Shown here piece by piece: positions 34,314 to 43,663 of a DNA stretch of 64,000 nucleotides. This stretch comes from Variovorax sp. SG517 (GTDB lineage: Bacteria > Pseudomonadota > Gammaproteobacteria > Burkholderiales > Burkholderiaceae_C). Position 1 is the stretch's first letter; each line of letters starts with the position of its first letter. Where the stretch lies: the NCBI RefSeq assembly GCF_013376045.1, contig NZ_JABMJG010000011.1, forward strand, positions 62,001-126,000, read 5' to 3'. The notes under the pieces were generated by a model. The model searched no databases and was not told the DNA's origin. It saw only the letters and a program-made list of their open reading frames with translations. The translations under genes and the position numbers were made by a program.

Positions 34314-36766
34314 GGGCGAGGGGCTTTCTCGGTGTCTTTTTCTTTTTCTTCTTCCAGCGTCACACCCCAGGCTGCCAGGCGCGCGAACACCGCGTCTTCC
34401 ACCCGGCGGGCTTCGGCCAGCTGCTCGGGCGGGGCCTCTCCGCTGCGGTGGGCGGTGAGGGTGCGGCGCGAGAGGTGCGTGGCGTCGTGCAGCGTGAGCA
34501 CCTGGTCGGCGAGCAGGCCGCGCTCCTGCGGCGGCAGCCAGGCGAAGGCGGCGCGCAGGCTGGGCATGGCGCGCACGAAATCGGCGTTGTCCAGGGCCTG
34601 CACGGTGCGGTCCATGCCGGCGACGAAGGCGGGTTCGGAGGCCAGCTGCTCGCGCGCGAGCGCCAGCAGCCCGGTGAGCGCATCGCCGAGCACCGGGGCG
34701 GGCAGGGAATGCAGCAACTGCATGGCCTCGGCGACGCCGCTTTCACCCTGCGCGTGAGGGTCGTCGATGCGGCCGGCCAGGCTCAGCGTGGCGCCCAGCG
34801 CCGCACCGCGGCTCACGGGAGCCGCGGCGGAGTCGGCGGCCTTGCGCTGCCACACGGCGAGCGCGCGGGCTGGCTCCAGGTCGAGCAGCGGCTGGGCGTC
34901 TGGATGATCCTGCGCATGCGCCAGCACGTCGGCCACGATGCGGCGCAGTGCCAGATGCCCTTCGAGGTGCGACTGCATGTCGGCCGGCGCGATGGCCGCG
35001 GGCGGCTCCAGCAGCCACAGCGCGCGGTCGAAGCCCGACTCGATCACCACGCGCAGCACCGGCGCGTCGGCCATGCCCAGCATCTGTCCGTGGCGCAGCA
35101 GCGTGTGCAGCACCGACAGGGCAGTGCCCAGCGCCTCGAAGCGCGGCTCGGCAGCGATCGCGGCGCGCAGCTCGCGCAGCAGCGTGTCGCTCAGCGCGGA
35201 GAGCCCTGCCCACGCGGCCTGGTTGAGGCCTTCGGCCAGCGGGCCGATGCGGCCCTGGGCCTGGCGCAGGTCGTCTTCGAGCCGGGCGCGCGCCGCGTCG
35301 TGCAGGCTCGCGCCCCAGGCGCCGGCCTCGATCAGCGCGGCCTGCTGCTCCAGCGGCTCTGAGAGCGACCACTGCTCGGTGCGCTCGCCCGACATCGCGA
35401 GCTTCGGCCCCTGCGTGCGGCGCATGCCGGGCAGCCGCAGGATCGCGAGCCGGTGCAGCACGCGGCTCCTCGCGCGATCGGTTTCGGTGAGCAGGTCGAG
35501 CTTGAGCTGGCCGCGCAGCGCAATGCCGTGCGAAGCGAGTTCGGCCTGCACGGCGGCCACGAGGGGCGGCTGCGGCGTGCCGGGCGCGAGACGGCCGGCG
35601 GTGTCGCCGGCCAGCACGTCCATGGCCTGCACCAGCACGGGGTCGGTGCCGGGGCGCATGGCGCCGCGGTACGTCCAGGGCAGCGGCGCGTCCAGCGCGT
35701 CTTTCACTAGCGCGCCGGCCAGCGCGTCGAGCCAGTCGGAGCGCAGCGGCTTGTCGTGCCCGCGCAGCCGCGCGAGCCCCTGGGCGCGCAGGTGCACGGC
35801 CATCAGGTCGGCGGTGGAGGCGGGCAGCTTCTTGTCGCGCAGGCGCTGCATCACCTGCTGCAGCGCGCGGTGCGCGGCGCCCTCGGGGCCGTGCTCCCAC
35901 ATCCACTGGTAGTAAGCCGGCGACGGCATGCCCGAGGCATAGCCGGCGAAGGCGTCGAGGCGCTTGAAGGTGTAGGGCACGAGGTAGGAGCCGAAGCGAA
36001 GCGGGGCCTGGGGGCCATCGGCCCGGCTTTCTTCCTCGTCATCGTCGTCGCGGATCTCTGCCGAAGGCTGCGGCGTCTCGGGCAACGTGCCCGGCAGGCC
36101 CCGCCACAGCCGCGCCAGCGCAGGCGCGTGAAAGCCGCCGCAGACCACCAGCGCCTGCGCGCGTCCGGGTTCGCCCGGCTGCGCCATCGCCCAGGCGATC
36201 CAGCGCGCCATCATGGCTTCGCGCGCCTGGTTGCCCTGCGAGCCGGGGTCCTGGCCGCGCAGGTTGTCGAAGTAGGTGGCCAGGCGCTGCGCGAGCTCGG
36301 CTTCGTCGCAGCCGTCCTCGAACAGGTGGTCCCACAGCGCATCGCGGCCCTGCACGGAGAGCTTCTCGGTCAGCGCGCGCTCGTAGGCTTCGGCGCGCTC
36401 CTCGTGCTCGTGGTCGGCCACGTCGGCGTAGCGGTTCTCCATGCGCGAGAAGGCGTCGTGCCAGGCCGGCAGGTCGATGAAGCGCACGGCCGCGCCGACC
36501 TCGCGAGCGACCTGAAGCGCCTGCCATTCGGGCGAGTGTTCGGCGAAGGGCGACCACGAGCCGCGGTGCGTGCGGTCGCTCGACAGATAGCTGTAGATCG
36601 CCACCGGCAGCCGGTGCGGCAGGTACAGCTCGTCGAGCCGCTCGTTGAAGTCTGCCGGGCCTTCGATGAGCACGTACATGGGCCGCAGCGCACGGATGCG
36701 CTCGGCCACCAGCCGAGCGCAGGCCGGGCTGTGGTGGCGCACGCCGACGATGTGGGGCTGTGTCAT
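34310..36766 (-). CDS. DUF5682 family protein (YehM-like)
   Basis: This 818-residue protein begins HIVGVRHHSPACARLVAERI and RPMYVLIEGPADFNE, the conserved N-terminal box of DUF5682. The HH...EGP pattern resembles TraB/EreA-type hydrolase-like folds, but that likeness is only by eye. A long helical remainder ends with a Lys/Glu-rich tail (EEEKEKDTEKAPRP). The start ATG 36766 overlaps the MoxR stop by one base; the frame is open upstream, but that part is shadow of the MoxR gene. It matches yehM in order and type. No function is known. Confidence 0.85.
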   Translation of the reverse strand: MTQPHIVGVRHHSPACARLVAERIRALRPMYVLIEGPADFNERLDELYLPHRLPVAIYSYLSSDRTHRGSWSPFAEHSPEWQALQVAREVGAAVRFIDLPAWHDAFSRMENRYADVADHEHEERAEAYERALTEKLSVQGRDALWDHLFEDGCDEAELAQRLATYFDNLRGQDPGSQGNQAREAMMARWIAWAMAQPGEPGRAQALVVCGGFHAPALARLWRGLPGTLPETPQPSAEIRDDDDEEESRADGPQAPLRFGSYLVPYTFKRLDAFAGYASGMPSPAYYQWMWEHGPEGAAHRALQQVMQRLRDKKLPASTADLMAVHLRAQGLARLRGHDKPLRSDWLDALAGALVKDALDAPLPWTYRGAMRPGTDPVLVQAMDVLAGDTAGRLAPGTPQPPLVAAVQAELASHGIALRGQLKLDLLTETDRARSRVLHRLAILRLPGMRRTQGPKLAMSGERTEQWSLSEPLEQQAALIEAGAWGASLHDAARARLEDDLRQAQGRIGPLAEGLNQAAWAGLSALSDTLLRELRAAIAAEPRFEALGTALSVLHTLLRHGQMLGMADAPVLRVVIESGFDRALWLLEPPAAIAPADMQSHLEGHLALRRIVADVLAHAQDHPDAQPLLDLEPARALAVWQRKAADSAAAPVSRGAALGATLSLAGRIDDPHAQGESGVAEAMQLLHSLPAPVLGDALTGLLALAREQLASEPAFVAGMDRTVQALDNADFVRAMPSLRAAFAWLPPQERGLLADQVLTLHDATHLSRRTLTAHRSGEAPPEQLAEARRVEDAVFARLAAWGVTLEEEKEKDTEKAPRP

Positions 36767-37923
36767 CAGGGGAGACGGTGGCGTGCCTCGTAGTAGGCGC
36801 GCCAGTGGCTGCCGCTGCGTTTTGCCGCCTTCTGCTCGAAGTAGCGCCGCAGCTTCGCCCGGTCGTCCGCGTTGTCCTTCACCACCGTGCCGGCGATGCA
36901 GTCGACCAGGTCGGCCGGCGAGCCTTCGCGCTGTTCGAGGAACCACGCGCGCACGCCCACCGCGTGCGCCACGTTCACGGCTTCCGCGGTGGACATCACG
37001 GCGGTGAGCCGGTCCATGGCCGCATCGCCGCCGCCATTGCCTGCGTTGCCGCCATCGCCCTTCGCGGGTGCGCCGCGCAGGTCGCGGAAGGTCGACACCA
37101 GCAGCTCCAGCACGGGCGCGGGCACCGTCTTCGGAATGCCGCTCTGCGCGAGCAGCCGCGCCGACGATTCCTGCACCAGCGCCAGCTCGCGGTCGAAGTC
37201 GAGGATGGGGAACACGGTCTCGAAGTCGAAGCGGCGCTTGAGCGCCGCGCTCATCTCGTTCACGCCGCGGTCGCGCGTGTTGGCGGTGGCGATGATGTTG
37301 AAGCCCTCGCGCGCGTACAGCATGCCGTGCTCGCCCGAGAGCTCGGGCACCGCCATCACGCGGTCGGAGAGCATGCCCAGCAGGCAGTCCTGCACTTCGA
37401 GCGGCGCGCGCGTGATTTCCTCGAAGCGCACCACCTGGCCCTGCTGCATGCCCAGGTACAGCGGCGCAGGCACCATCGCGCGGGGGCTCGGGCCCTCGTT
37501 GATGAGCAGCGCGTAGTTCCAGCCGTACTTGATCTGGTCCTCGGTGATCGAGGCGCCGCCCTGGATGGTGAGCGTCGAGATGCCCGAGATGGCCGTTGCC
37601 AGCAGCTCCGACAGCATCGACTTCGCCGTGCCCGGCTCGCCCACCAGCATCAGCCCGCGCCCGGTGGCCAGCGTGACCAGCATGCGCTCGATGCTGGCCA
37701 CGGGCGCGACGATCTTGGGCGCGATGTCGAGCGCCGCGTCGCCCAGGATGAAAGAGCGCGCGGCCTTCAGGCTCAGCGCCCAGCCGGGCGGGCGCGGGTC
37801 CTTGTCCTGCGCGCGCAGGCGGGCGAGCTGGTCGGCGTAGAGGATCTCGGCCGGCGGGCGCTGCAGCGCGGCGGGTGCCGAAGCGGAGGTGGTGTCCCTG
37901 GTTGTCTTGCTTGTGGTGGCCAT
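36766..37923 (-). CDS. MoxR-type AAA+ ATPase (YehL-like)
   Basis: This 385-residue AAA+ ATPase has Walker A GEPGTAKS (95-102), a Walker B position reading VVRFEEI (164-170), where the usual Asp-Glu is Glu-Glu, sensor 1 IIATANTRD and the arginine-finger region ALKRRFDFE. A Gly/Asn-rich loop (GDGGNAGNGGGD) interrupts the C-terminal lid. MoxR ATPases act as chaperone-like remodelers with VWA partners, and the VWA gene is two genes downstream. It starts 8 bases after the WGR-DUF4132 gene. Confidence 0.9.
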   Translation of the reverse strand: MATTSKTTRDTTSASAPAALQRPPAEILYADQLARLRAQDKDPRPPGWALSLKAARSFILGDAALDIAPKIVAPVASIERMLVTLATGRGLMLVGEPGTAKSMLSELLATAISGISTLTIQGGASITEDQIKYGWNYALLINEGPSPRAMVPAPLYLGMQQGQVVRFEEITRAPLEVQDCLLGMLSDRVMAVPELSGEHGMLYAREGFNIIATANTRDRGVNEMSAALKRRFDFETVFPILDFDRELALVQESSARLLAQSGIPKTVPAPVLELLVSTFRDLRGAPAKGDGGNAGNGGGDAAMDRLTAVMSTAEAVNVAHAVGVRAWFLEQREGSPADLVDCIAGTVVKDNADDRAKLRRYFEQKAAKRSGSHWRAYYEARHRLP

Positions 37924-37931
37924 CTGGTCGT

Positions 37932-40900
37932 TCAGGCGCGAAGGCCTTCCATGTCACGAATGAGTTCGCTCGCGGAAATCGGATCGAGCTGGTTCAGCGT
38001 CTCCGCGTCCTGCATGTTGCCCCAGCCCGAAGGCTTGCCGACCTGCACTTCGCCGAGTTCCTGTTCGGGGTACTCGTCGACCATGCCGACGATGATGCCC
38101 GGGTCGAGGTACAGCTCGATCACGCGGTCGGTGCCCAGCGGCTTGGTGAAGTACCAGATGCCGCCGCCGTCCTGCGCCTCGCCGCGGCGCCAGCCCTTGT
38201 TGACCAGGCCGAGCACGCGGCCGGTGGGCACCTTCGCCTTCTTCCAGCGTTCGAGCTTGTTGCTGCCCTTTTCTTCGTCGGTGAGCGTGTAGACGTCGCG
38301 GCCGATCTGCGCGAAGGGCTGCAGCAGCTCGTAGTCGGCGAACACCTGGCCGAAGGCCGCGGCGTCGGCGGCCGGAAGGTCGAGCGCGTGCGGCACGCCG
38401 ATTCGCAGGTTGTCGCCCGTGGGCAGTTCGAAGGCGTCGTCTTCCGCCGTGGTGTAGCTGCCGTCCTCCGCCACGCGGAAGCAGGCCTTGAGCGTGCCGC
38501 CGTAGCTGCCGCCGCCCGGCACCTCGTACACGCCCCAGATCAGCCGCTGCACGATGTGGCGCACCAGCGGGTGCTCGACCAGGAAGGTGCGGAACACCTC
38601 GGGCGTCCAGCGCCGGCGCGCGCACATCGCGACTTCGAGGCGCAGCAGCTGCTGGCTCGCGACGGTGCGCGCGTCCTTCTTGAGCAGCTTGAAGCGTTCG
38701 ACCGCATCCTTGCCCAGCTCGGCGTCGTCGGTCTTCTTGGGCTTGGGCAGGTCGGGCAGGCGCGCGCCGGCCGCGCCGTCTGCGCCGATCTCGCGCACGT
38801 AGGGCTTGAGCGTCTCGTCGAAGCCCACCTTGAAGGCGCGCGGGCCGAAGTCCAGCCGCATGGTGCCCTGCTCGTCGAGGCCGAGGTCGGGCGCGAGCCG
38901 GTCCTCGAGTTCCTCGGTGCTCAGGCCGCGCGCCTCGGCGATGGCGTCGATCTTCTCGCGCGCCTTGTCCTGCAGGCCCTTGAACTTGACCTTCTGCGCG
39001 ATGCCGTTGAGCAGCATCAGCGCCACGTCGCTGCCGATGTTGGCGAGCACGTCCAGGCCGGTGACGGCGCGCGCATGCGCCGCCTCGCCGGGCCAGGCGC
39101 GGATGAAGGGCGTGAGCCTGCGCGCGGTGTCGTCGTTGCCCAGGTGACCCAGGCTGGTGAGGGCCCAGCCTTCCTTGCTCGGGCCGCCGGCTTCGAGCCA
39201 GGCGGTGAAGGCGTCCCAGGCGAAGTCGGCGAGCGAGGCGGCGTCGCAGGCTTCCTTGACCACGGCGATGCCTCCGTAGACCTCCTCGTTGGTCGGGAAG
39301 GTCAGCATCTGGCCCAGATGCTCCAGCGCGTCGTCGGGCAGCGCCTTGCCGTTCTTCAGCACGGGCCGGCGCCAGCCGCGCGGCTGCCAGAACTGGGGCA
39401 GCTTCGCGCGCTTGGTGGGGAAGCGGTCGAGCGGGCTCTCGTCGAGCACGGCGCGCAGCGCCTCCACCACCTCGGGCCTGCCGTAGCGGCCGGCGACTTC
39501 GAGCAGCAGCGCCTCGTGGCCGTTGGCATGCAGCAGGCGCAGCGCCGAGCCCGCGCAGTCGCGCGCCTCGCCGGCCTTGCCCAGCGCGGGCGCGATCAGG
39601 CCGCAGGCGGTGTGCTCGGGGTACTGCAACAGCCACGCGCGGCCTTCGGCGCGAAGCGTCTTGAGCTTGGCGAAGGCGCGCGCGGCCGGCAGGGCCAGTT
39701 CGGCCGCGCCGTAGTACAGCGCGTACGAGAGGTTGTCGGTGGGCTTGGAGCGCACCATCGCCACCAGGCCGGGCAGCACCGCGAGGCCGTGGGTGGCGAG
39801 GATGCGGCCGATGTCGTCGCTCTCGGCCTCGCCCGCCACGGCGTTCCAGAACGCGATGCCGATCGGCGCCGGCAGCAGCGGCACGAAGCTCGCGTAGAAG
39901 CTGAACCAGTAGTAGCGGTCCTTCTTGCGCTCGGCCACCATCTCGCGCCAGCTCGTGACGAGCCCCTCGGCGTTGCCGGCCGCGATGGCGGCTGCGGCGG
40001 TCTTGGCGAACGGCGTGAGGCTCTGGCGGCGCTTGTCGAAGCCCAGTTCGTCGAGCAGCGTCTCGACGTTCTTCGCGGCGGCGTCATGCCGGCCGGTCTG
40101 CCACGAGTTCAGGCGCAGCGCGCTTTCGCGCTTGCCTTCGTCCCATTGCTCCACCGGCGCCACGGCCAGCGGCTCCAGCACCAGCGCGCCGGCGGCCTTC
40201 TTCTGCACCTTGGCGAGCCAGGGCGGCGCGGCCAGGACGCCGGGGAGCTCGCTCGCGTCGGCCACATCGGTGGGGCCGGCGAGCAGCGCGAGCTGCTTGT
40301 CGATCACCGCCTGCGCGCCTGCGTCGAGCCACGGCCGCAATGCCGGCAACGCGGCGCCATGCGCGCGCAGCAGGCGCGTGAGGCTGGGCGTGACGAGGTT
40401 GGCGTCCTTGCCGCCCGCCGCGACCAGCCTCGCGAGCGCCGGAATCGCCGCCATCGGCCAGCGATCGACGGCCAGCGCGAGCCGCGCCAAGGCCTGCTTC
40501 GAGCTGCCCGCGGCGCGCGCCAGCGCCAGCACGGCCTCGGGCGTGCCGATGCAGGCCAGCGCGTCGCCCGCATGGTCGTTCGCGGCGCCGCGCTCCAGCA
40601 CCGGCACGGCGTCCACGCCGCGCTCCTGCACCGTCGTGCTCGTCATGGAGCCGCTGCCCCAGAAGCCGGCCGAATAGCTCAGGCGCACCTTCGCGGCCAG
40701 CGCGATGGCGTCGGGGTCGGTGGCCGTGAGCTGCAGCCAGTGCATGTTCTCTGGCGTGGACTTGTCGGCCGCCAGCGTGTGCACGAGGGCGTTCGAGATT
40801 TCGGGCGCGTCGGGCAGCAGCATGGCGAGCGCCGGCTGGCGCGTCGGGTGCACCTTGGGCAGGCCGGCCTCGATGCGGTCGCGGCAGTCCTGCCAGACCT

Positions 40901-42113
40901 CGGGCGCGGCCAGCGACAGGTGCGCGCGCAGCGCCTGTTCGCCGGCTCCCAGCGGGCCGTAGTAGGAGCTGCCCATCTGCCGCGTGACGGTGGCGGTGAA
41001 GCCGTACTGGTGCTTCTTCGTTGCCCGGTCGTAGGCGGACTGCACCTCGATCTGCTGCGCGGCGAGCACCATGTCGACGGTGTCCGGCAGCCCGTATTGC
41101 TTGACGAGGTAGTTCACCACCGCCTCGCCCATCTCGCTCGTGTTGTAGTTGCCGCCGGTGCCCAGCGCGAGCGCCAGCAGCACGGTGTCGGCCTCGGCAT
41201 CGGGCGCGGGAATGGGCTGCGTGCTGCGGTCGATCATGCGCTGGGTGGCTGCGCGCAGGGCGGCATCGGTGCCCGTCATGTCGACGTTGAGATCCAGCTT
41301 GCGGCGCACCGGCAGCCAGGCCGCGCCGGCGCTCGGCAGTTCATCGAAGGGCTTGGCCGGAAAGCGGCGCGAGGGAAAGGCTTCGCGCTGCATCTCGGGC
41401 GAGAGCCGCACGGGCGTGCCGGCCGCGAGCCACGGCGGCGTGTCGGCGCTCACGGCCAGGGGCTCGACGCCGGCCGGTGCTGGCGCGGCGTCTTGCGCCG
41501 CTGCCGACGCGGTGCCCAGCTCCTTCGCGAGGGCCTGCGCGTTCTTCGCGGGCGTGCAGTTGTTGCCCCAGCCGTACAGCAGGCCGCTGTTTCGCAGCCG
41601 CTTGAAGGCGAGCGCGGCGCCTTGTTCGCTCACGCCGTGCTGGCGCTTGAGGACCGCCACGGTGATCAACTCCGTGGACGCGATCTGGTTGGCTTCCATC
41701 TGGGCGCGCACCGCTTCGAACGCGCGGTCGGCCTGCGCATCGATGCTCTCGGCGGGGGCTGTGGGAGTTGTGGGAGCTGTGGGAACTGCCGGTGCCGCGG
41801 CGGGCTCCTGTGCCGCAGCCGATGCTGCCGGCGCGGCCGTCTGCGCCTTGGGTGCCGCCTCGGCCTTGGGCTTCGCCTCGCTCTTGCCGATGGCCGCACC
41901 GGCCGCCACGCCCACTTCGCTGTAGCCCTTGCCGGTCTTCTCGGTCACCAGCTTGGTCAGCGCGGTGCCGGCCTTGGCGGCGTCGGCGAACGACTTGGTC
42001 TGGCTCTGGCCCGCGGTGCCGATGCGGCCCCAGCGGATGTTGAGTTCGGCATCGACCTGCTCGACCTCCCAGAATTTGCTGGCGGTTCCTTCGATCAGCT
42101 CAAAACGGCGCAT
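37932..42113 (-). CDS. WGR and DUF4132 domain protein (YehI/MolR-like)
   Basis: This very large protein of 1393 residues is first in the operon. Residues 1-70 form a WGR domain (FWEVEQVDAELNIRWGRIGTAGQ), known from PARP enzymes, where it binds broken DNA ends. An Ala/Pro/Lys-rich linker follows, then a possible winged-helix segment (AVLKRQHGVSEQGAALAFKRL) and about 900 residues of HEAT-like helical repeats. The C-terminal DUF4132 domain includes EVFRTFLVEHPLVRHIVQRLIWGVYE and GIWYFTKPLGTDRVIELYLDPGI. The start ATG 42113 has AGGAG upstream. Role unknown; a sensor or scaffold that detects DNA or a ligand is a reasonable guess. Confidence 0.88.
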   Translation of the reverse strand: MRRFELIEGTASKFWEVEQVDAELNIRWGRIGTAGQSQTKSFADAAKAGTALTKLVTEKTGKGYSEVGVAAGAAIGKSEAKPKAEAAPKAQTAAPAASAAAQEPAAAPAVPTAPTTPTAPAESIDAQADRAFEAVRAQMEANQIASTELITVAVLKRQHGVSEQGAALAFKRLRNSGLLYGWGNNCTPAKNAQALAKELGTASAAAQDAAPAPAGVEPLAVSADTPPWLAAGTPVRLSPEMQREAFPSRRFPAKPFDELPSAGAAWLPVRRKLDLNVDMTGTDAALRAATQRMIDRSTQPIPAPDAEADTVLLALALGTGGNYNTSEMGEAVVNYLVKQYGLPDTVDMVLAAQQIEVQSAYDRATKKHQYGFTATVTRQMGSSYYGPLGAGEQALRAHLSLAAPEVWQDCRDRIEAGLPKVHPTRQPALAMLLPDAPEISNALVHTLAADKSTPENMHWLQLTATDPDAIALAAKVRLSYSAGFWGSGSMTSTTVQERGVDAVPVLERGAANDHAGDALACIGTPEAVLALARAAGSSKQALARLALAVDRWPMAAIPALARLVAAGGKDANLVTPSLTRLLRAHGAALPALRPWLDAGAQAVIDKQLALLAGPTDVADASELPGVLAAPPWLAKVQKKAAGALVLEPLAVAPVEQWDEGKRESALRLNSWQTGRHDAAAKNVETLLDELGFDKRRQSLTPFAKTAAAAIAAGNAEGLVTSWREMVAERKKDRYYWFSFYASFVPLLPAPIGIAFWNAVAGEAESDDIGRILATHGLAVLPGLVAMVRSKPTDNLSYALYYGAAELALPAARAFAKLKTLRAEGRAWLLQYPEHTACGLIAPALGKAGEARDCAGSALRLLHANGHEALLLEVAGRYGRPEVVEALRAVLDESPLDRFPTKRAKLPQFWQPRGWRRPVLKNGKALPDDALEHLGQMLTFPTNEEVYGGIAVVKEACDAASLADFAWDAFTAWLEAGGPSKEGWALTSLGHLGNDDTARRLTPFIRAWPGEAAHARAVTGLDVLANIGSDVALMLLNGIAQKVKFKGLQDKAREKIDAIAEARGLSTEELEDRLAPDLGLDEQGTMRLDFGPRAFKVGFDETLKPYVREIGADGAAGARLPDLPKPKKTDDAELGKDAVERFKLLKKDARTVASQQLLRLEVAMCARRRWTPEVFRTFLVEHPLVRHIVQRLIWGVYEVPGGGSYGGTLKACFRVAEDGSYTTAEDDAFELPTGDNLRIGVPHALDLPAADAAAFGQVFADYELLQPFAQIGRDVYTLTDEEKGSNKLERWKKAKVPTGRVLGLVNKGWRRGEAQDGGGIWYFTKPLGTDRVIELYLDPGIIVGMVDEYPEQELGEVQVGKPSGWGNMQDAETLNQLDPISASELIRDMEGLRA

Positions 42114-42297
42114 GGAAAAACGTTCTCCTGTGAATCGATGAAATGCGGCTGGCGGTCGCGCGCTGCGGCCTGCATGGCGGGCCGGCGGTTTGCTCCCTCG
42201 CTTGCTCGCCGCCGAGGATAAGGGCCCGGCGTGAAGGCTTGGCCTGCCCGCGGCAGGAAGATGAGGTCTCGTGCGCCGATGCGTACGAAGAAATCAT

Positions 42298-43488
42298 TCA
42301 GGCGCGCGCCGCCTCGCCCGAAATCTCCCCGGCGAACGCATAGGCGGGCCCCATGCGCTGGCGCTTGCAGTGCTGCAGCGCGCGGCCGGCCGATTCGAGC
42401 AGGCCGGCCAGCGTGTCGCCGTCGGCAGGGTGGCAGGCAATGCCGATGCTGAGTTCTCCGCCCGCGAGCAGCCGGCCTTCGTGGGCCACCGGGCGCGCTC
42501 CGGCGGTCTCGATGCGGATCGCCATCTCCGCGAGCTTCTGCCGCGGCGGGTTGCCGACCAGGAGGATCGCGAACGAGCTGTGGTCGCTGCCTTCGCGGTC
42601 CTCGCCAGGTGCATCGCCCTCCAGCCGGGCCACGAGGTCGTCGGCGCGCACCTGCTCGCGCAGGCGCTGCGCGATGGCGGCCAGGACCGTGTTGCTGGCC
42701 GCGCGGCCGTGCCGCTCGCTCACCGCCGCGAAACCGTTCAGGTCGATCAGCATCAGCGAGAACTGCCGGCCGTCGCGCAGCCATTCCTCGCCACGGCGCT
42801 CGAAGCCGGTGCGGCTCGCGGCGCCGGTGAGCGCGTCGATGCCGGGGGAGGCCATGAGCGCATGCGCGCGCATTTCCATGGCCCGATCGGCTCGCAGGCG
42901 GGCGGCGGCGGCCAGCGCGAGTGCCGCCAGTTCGGCGATCACCGCGGCCTGTGCCGGGTTCACCTGGCCCGGCGCCAACGGCCGTTCGCTCCAGCCGGAG
43001 AGGTGCGCGGCAGAGATGCCCGCCAGCAGCAGCACCGCGCCTGCACAGACCAGCAGGGCGGTCCAGTTCATCCGGCGCCGCACCGCCAGCGCGCCCGCAG
43101 CGAGGATCACGGTGGAGGCGATCACCAGTGCCTGCAGCACGCGCAATATCGATGGAAGCCGGGTTTCGATTGCGGCATGAAGCGCCGCGAGAGCCAGCGC
43201 GGCGAGCAGCACCAGGGCCGCCTTGTCCAGGCGCGGCATGAACCGGCGCAGCTCCAGCAACTGCCGTGCGAACTGCAGCCGGCAGCCCGCCCACAGAACC
43301 AGCGCGAGCGCCGCCCAGTGCGCGAGCGGGTCACCGGGTGCGAGGCGTTCGAGTGCCGCGAAGGCCGCGAGCGCGAAGCCGCAGGCCAGCAGATACCAGC
43401 CGTGCAGGCGCGCGCCGGACGCCACCAGCAGCACGAGGCCGCAGACCATCAGGCCGGCCAGCAGGCCGTGGCTCACGCTGCCCGCCAT
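42298..43488 (-). CDS. Membrane protein with degenerate GGDEF domain
   Basis: This 396-residue protein has 6-7 N-terminal membrane helices (residues 8-200) and a C-terminal GGDEF-like domain (about 210-385; GIDALTGAASRTGFERR, LMLIDLNGFAAVSERHG, GGELSIGIACHPADGDT). The active-site loop that should read GG(D/E)EF is replaced by RLEGDAPGEDREGSDHSSF (288-306). It therefore probably does not make cyclic di-GMP. It could bind nucleotide or act as a receptor. 184 bases separate it from the WGR gene on the same strand, so it is probably a separate unit. Confidence 0.85.
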   Translation of the reverse strand: MAGSVSHGLLAGLMVCGLVLLVASGARLHGWYLLACGFALAAFAALERLAPGDPLAHWAALALVLWAGCRLQFARQLLELRRFMPRLDKAALVLLAALALAALHAAIETRLPSILRVLQALVIASTVILAAGALAVRRRMNWTALLVCAGAVLLLAGISAAHLSGWSERPLAPGQVNPAQAAVIAELAALALAAAARLRADRAMEMRAHALMASPGIDALTGAASRTGFERRGEEWLRDGRQFSLMLIDLNGFAAVSERHGRAASNTVLAAIAQRLREQVRADDLVARLEGDAPGEDREGSDHSSFAILLVGNPPRQKLAEMAIRIETAGARPVAHEGRLLAGGELSIGIACHPADGDTLAGLLESAGRALQHCKRQRMGPAYAFAGEISGEAARA

Positions 43489-43663
43489 GTGCTGCGGCGG
43501 GCGGCTGGAACGGGGCGGTAACTGGCTGGCATCCGGTCGGTTCTGGGCGGGTGGGCGAGGGTGGCCGATCGTAGCCTCGAAGCGGCGCCCGCCCCGTAGC
43601 CGGCGGGAAAGAAAGCAGTGCGAGAGAACCCGCGAAGGATCCGACCGGGGGCCGGATCAAGAA

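Noticed and set aside
36767..37957. A 1215-residue fusion of the MoxR region with DUF5682
   Set aside because: The part upstream of ATG 36766 is low-complexity Arg/Gly/Ala-rich and lies out of frame with the real MoxR gene, which has complete AAA+ motifs in another frame.
37875..42221. 1448-codon open frame on the plus strand opposite the WGR-DUF4132 gene
   Set aside because: It is His/Arg/Ala-rich with no domain, and the minus strand has a clear domain protein with a ribosome site. Long antisense frames are common at this GC content.
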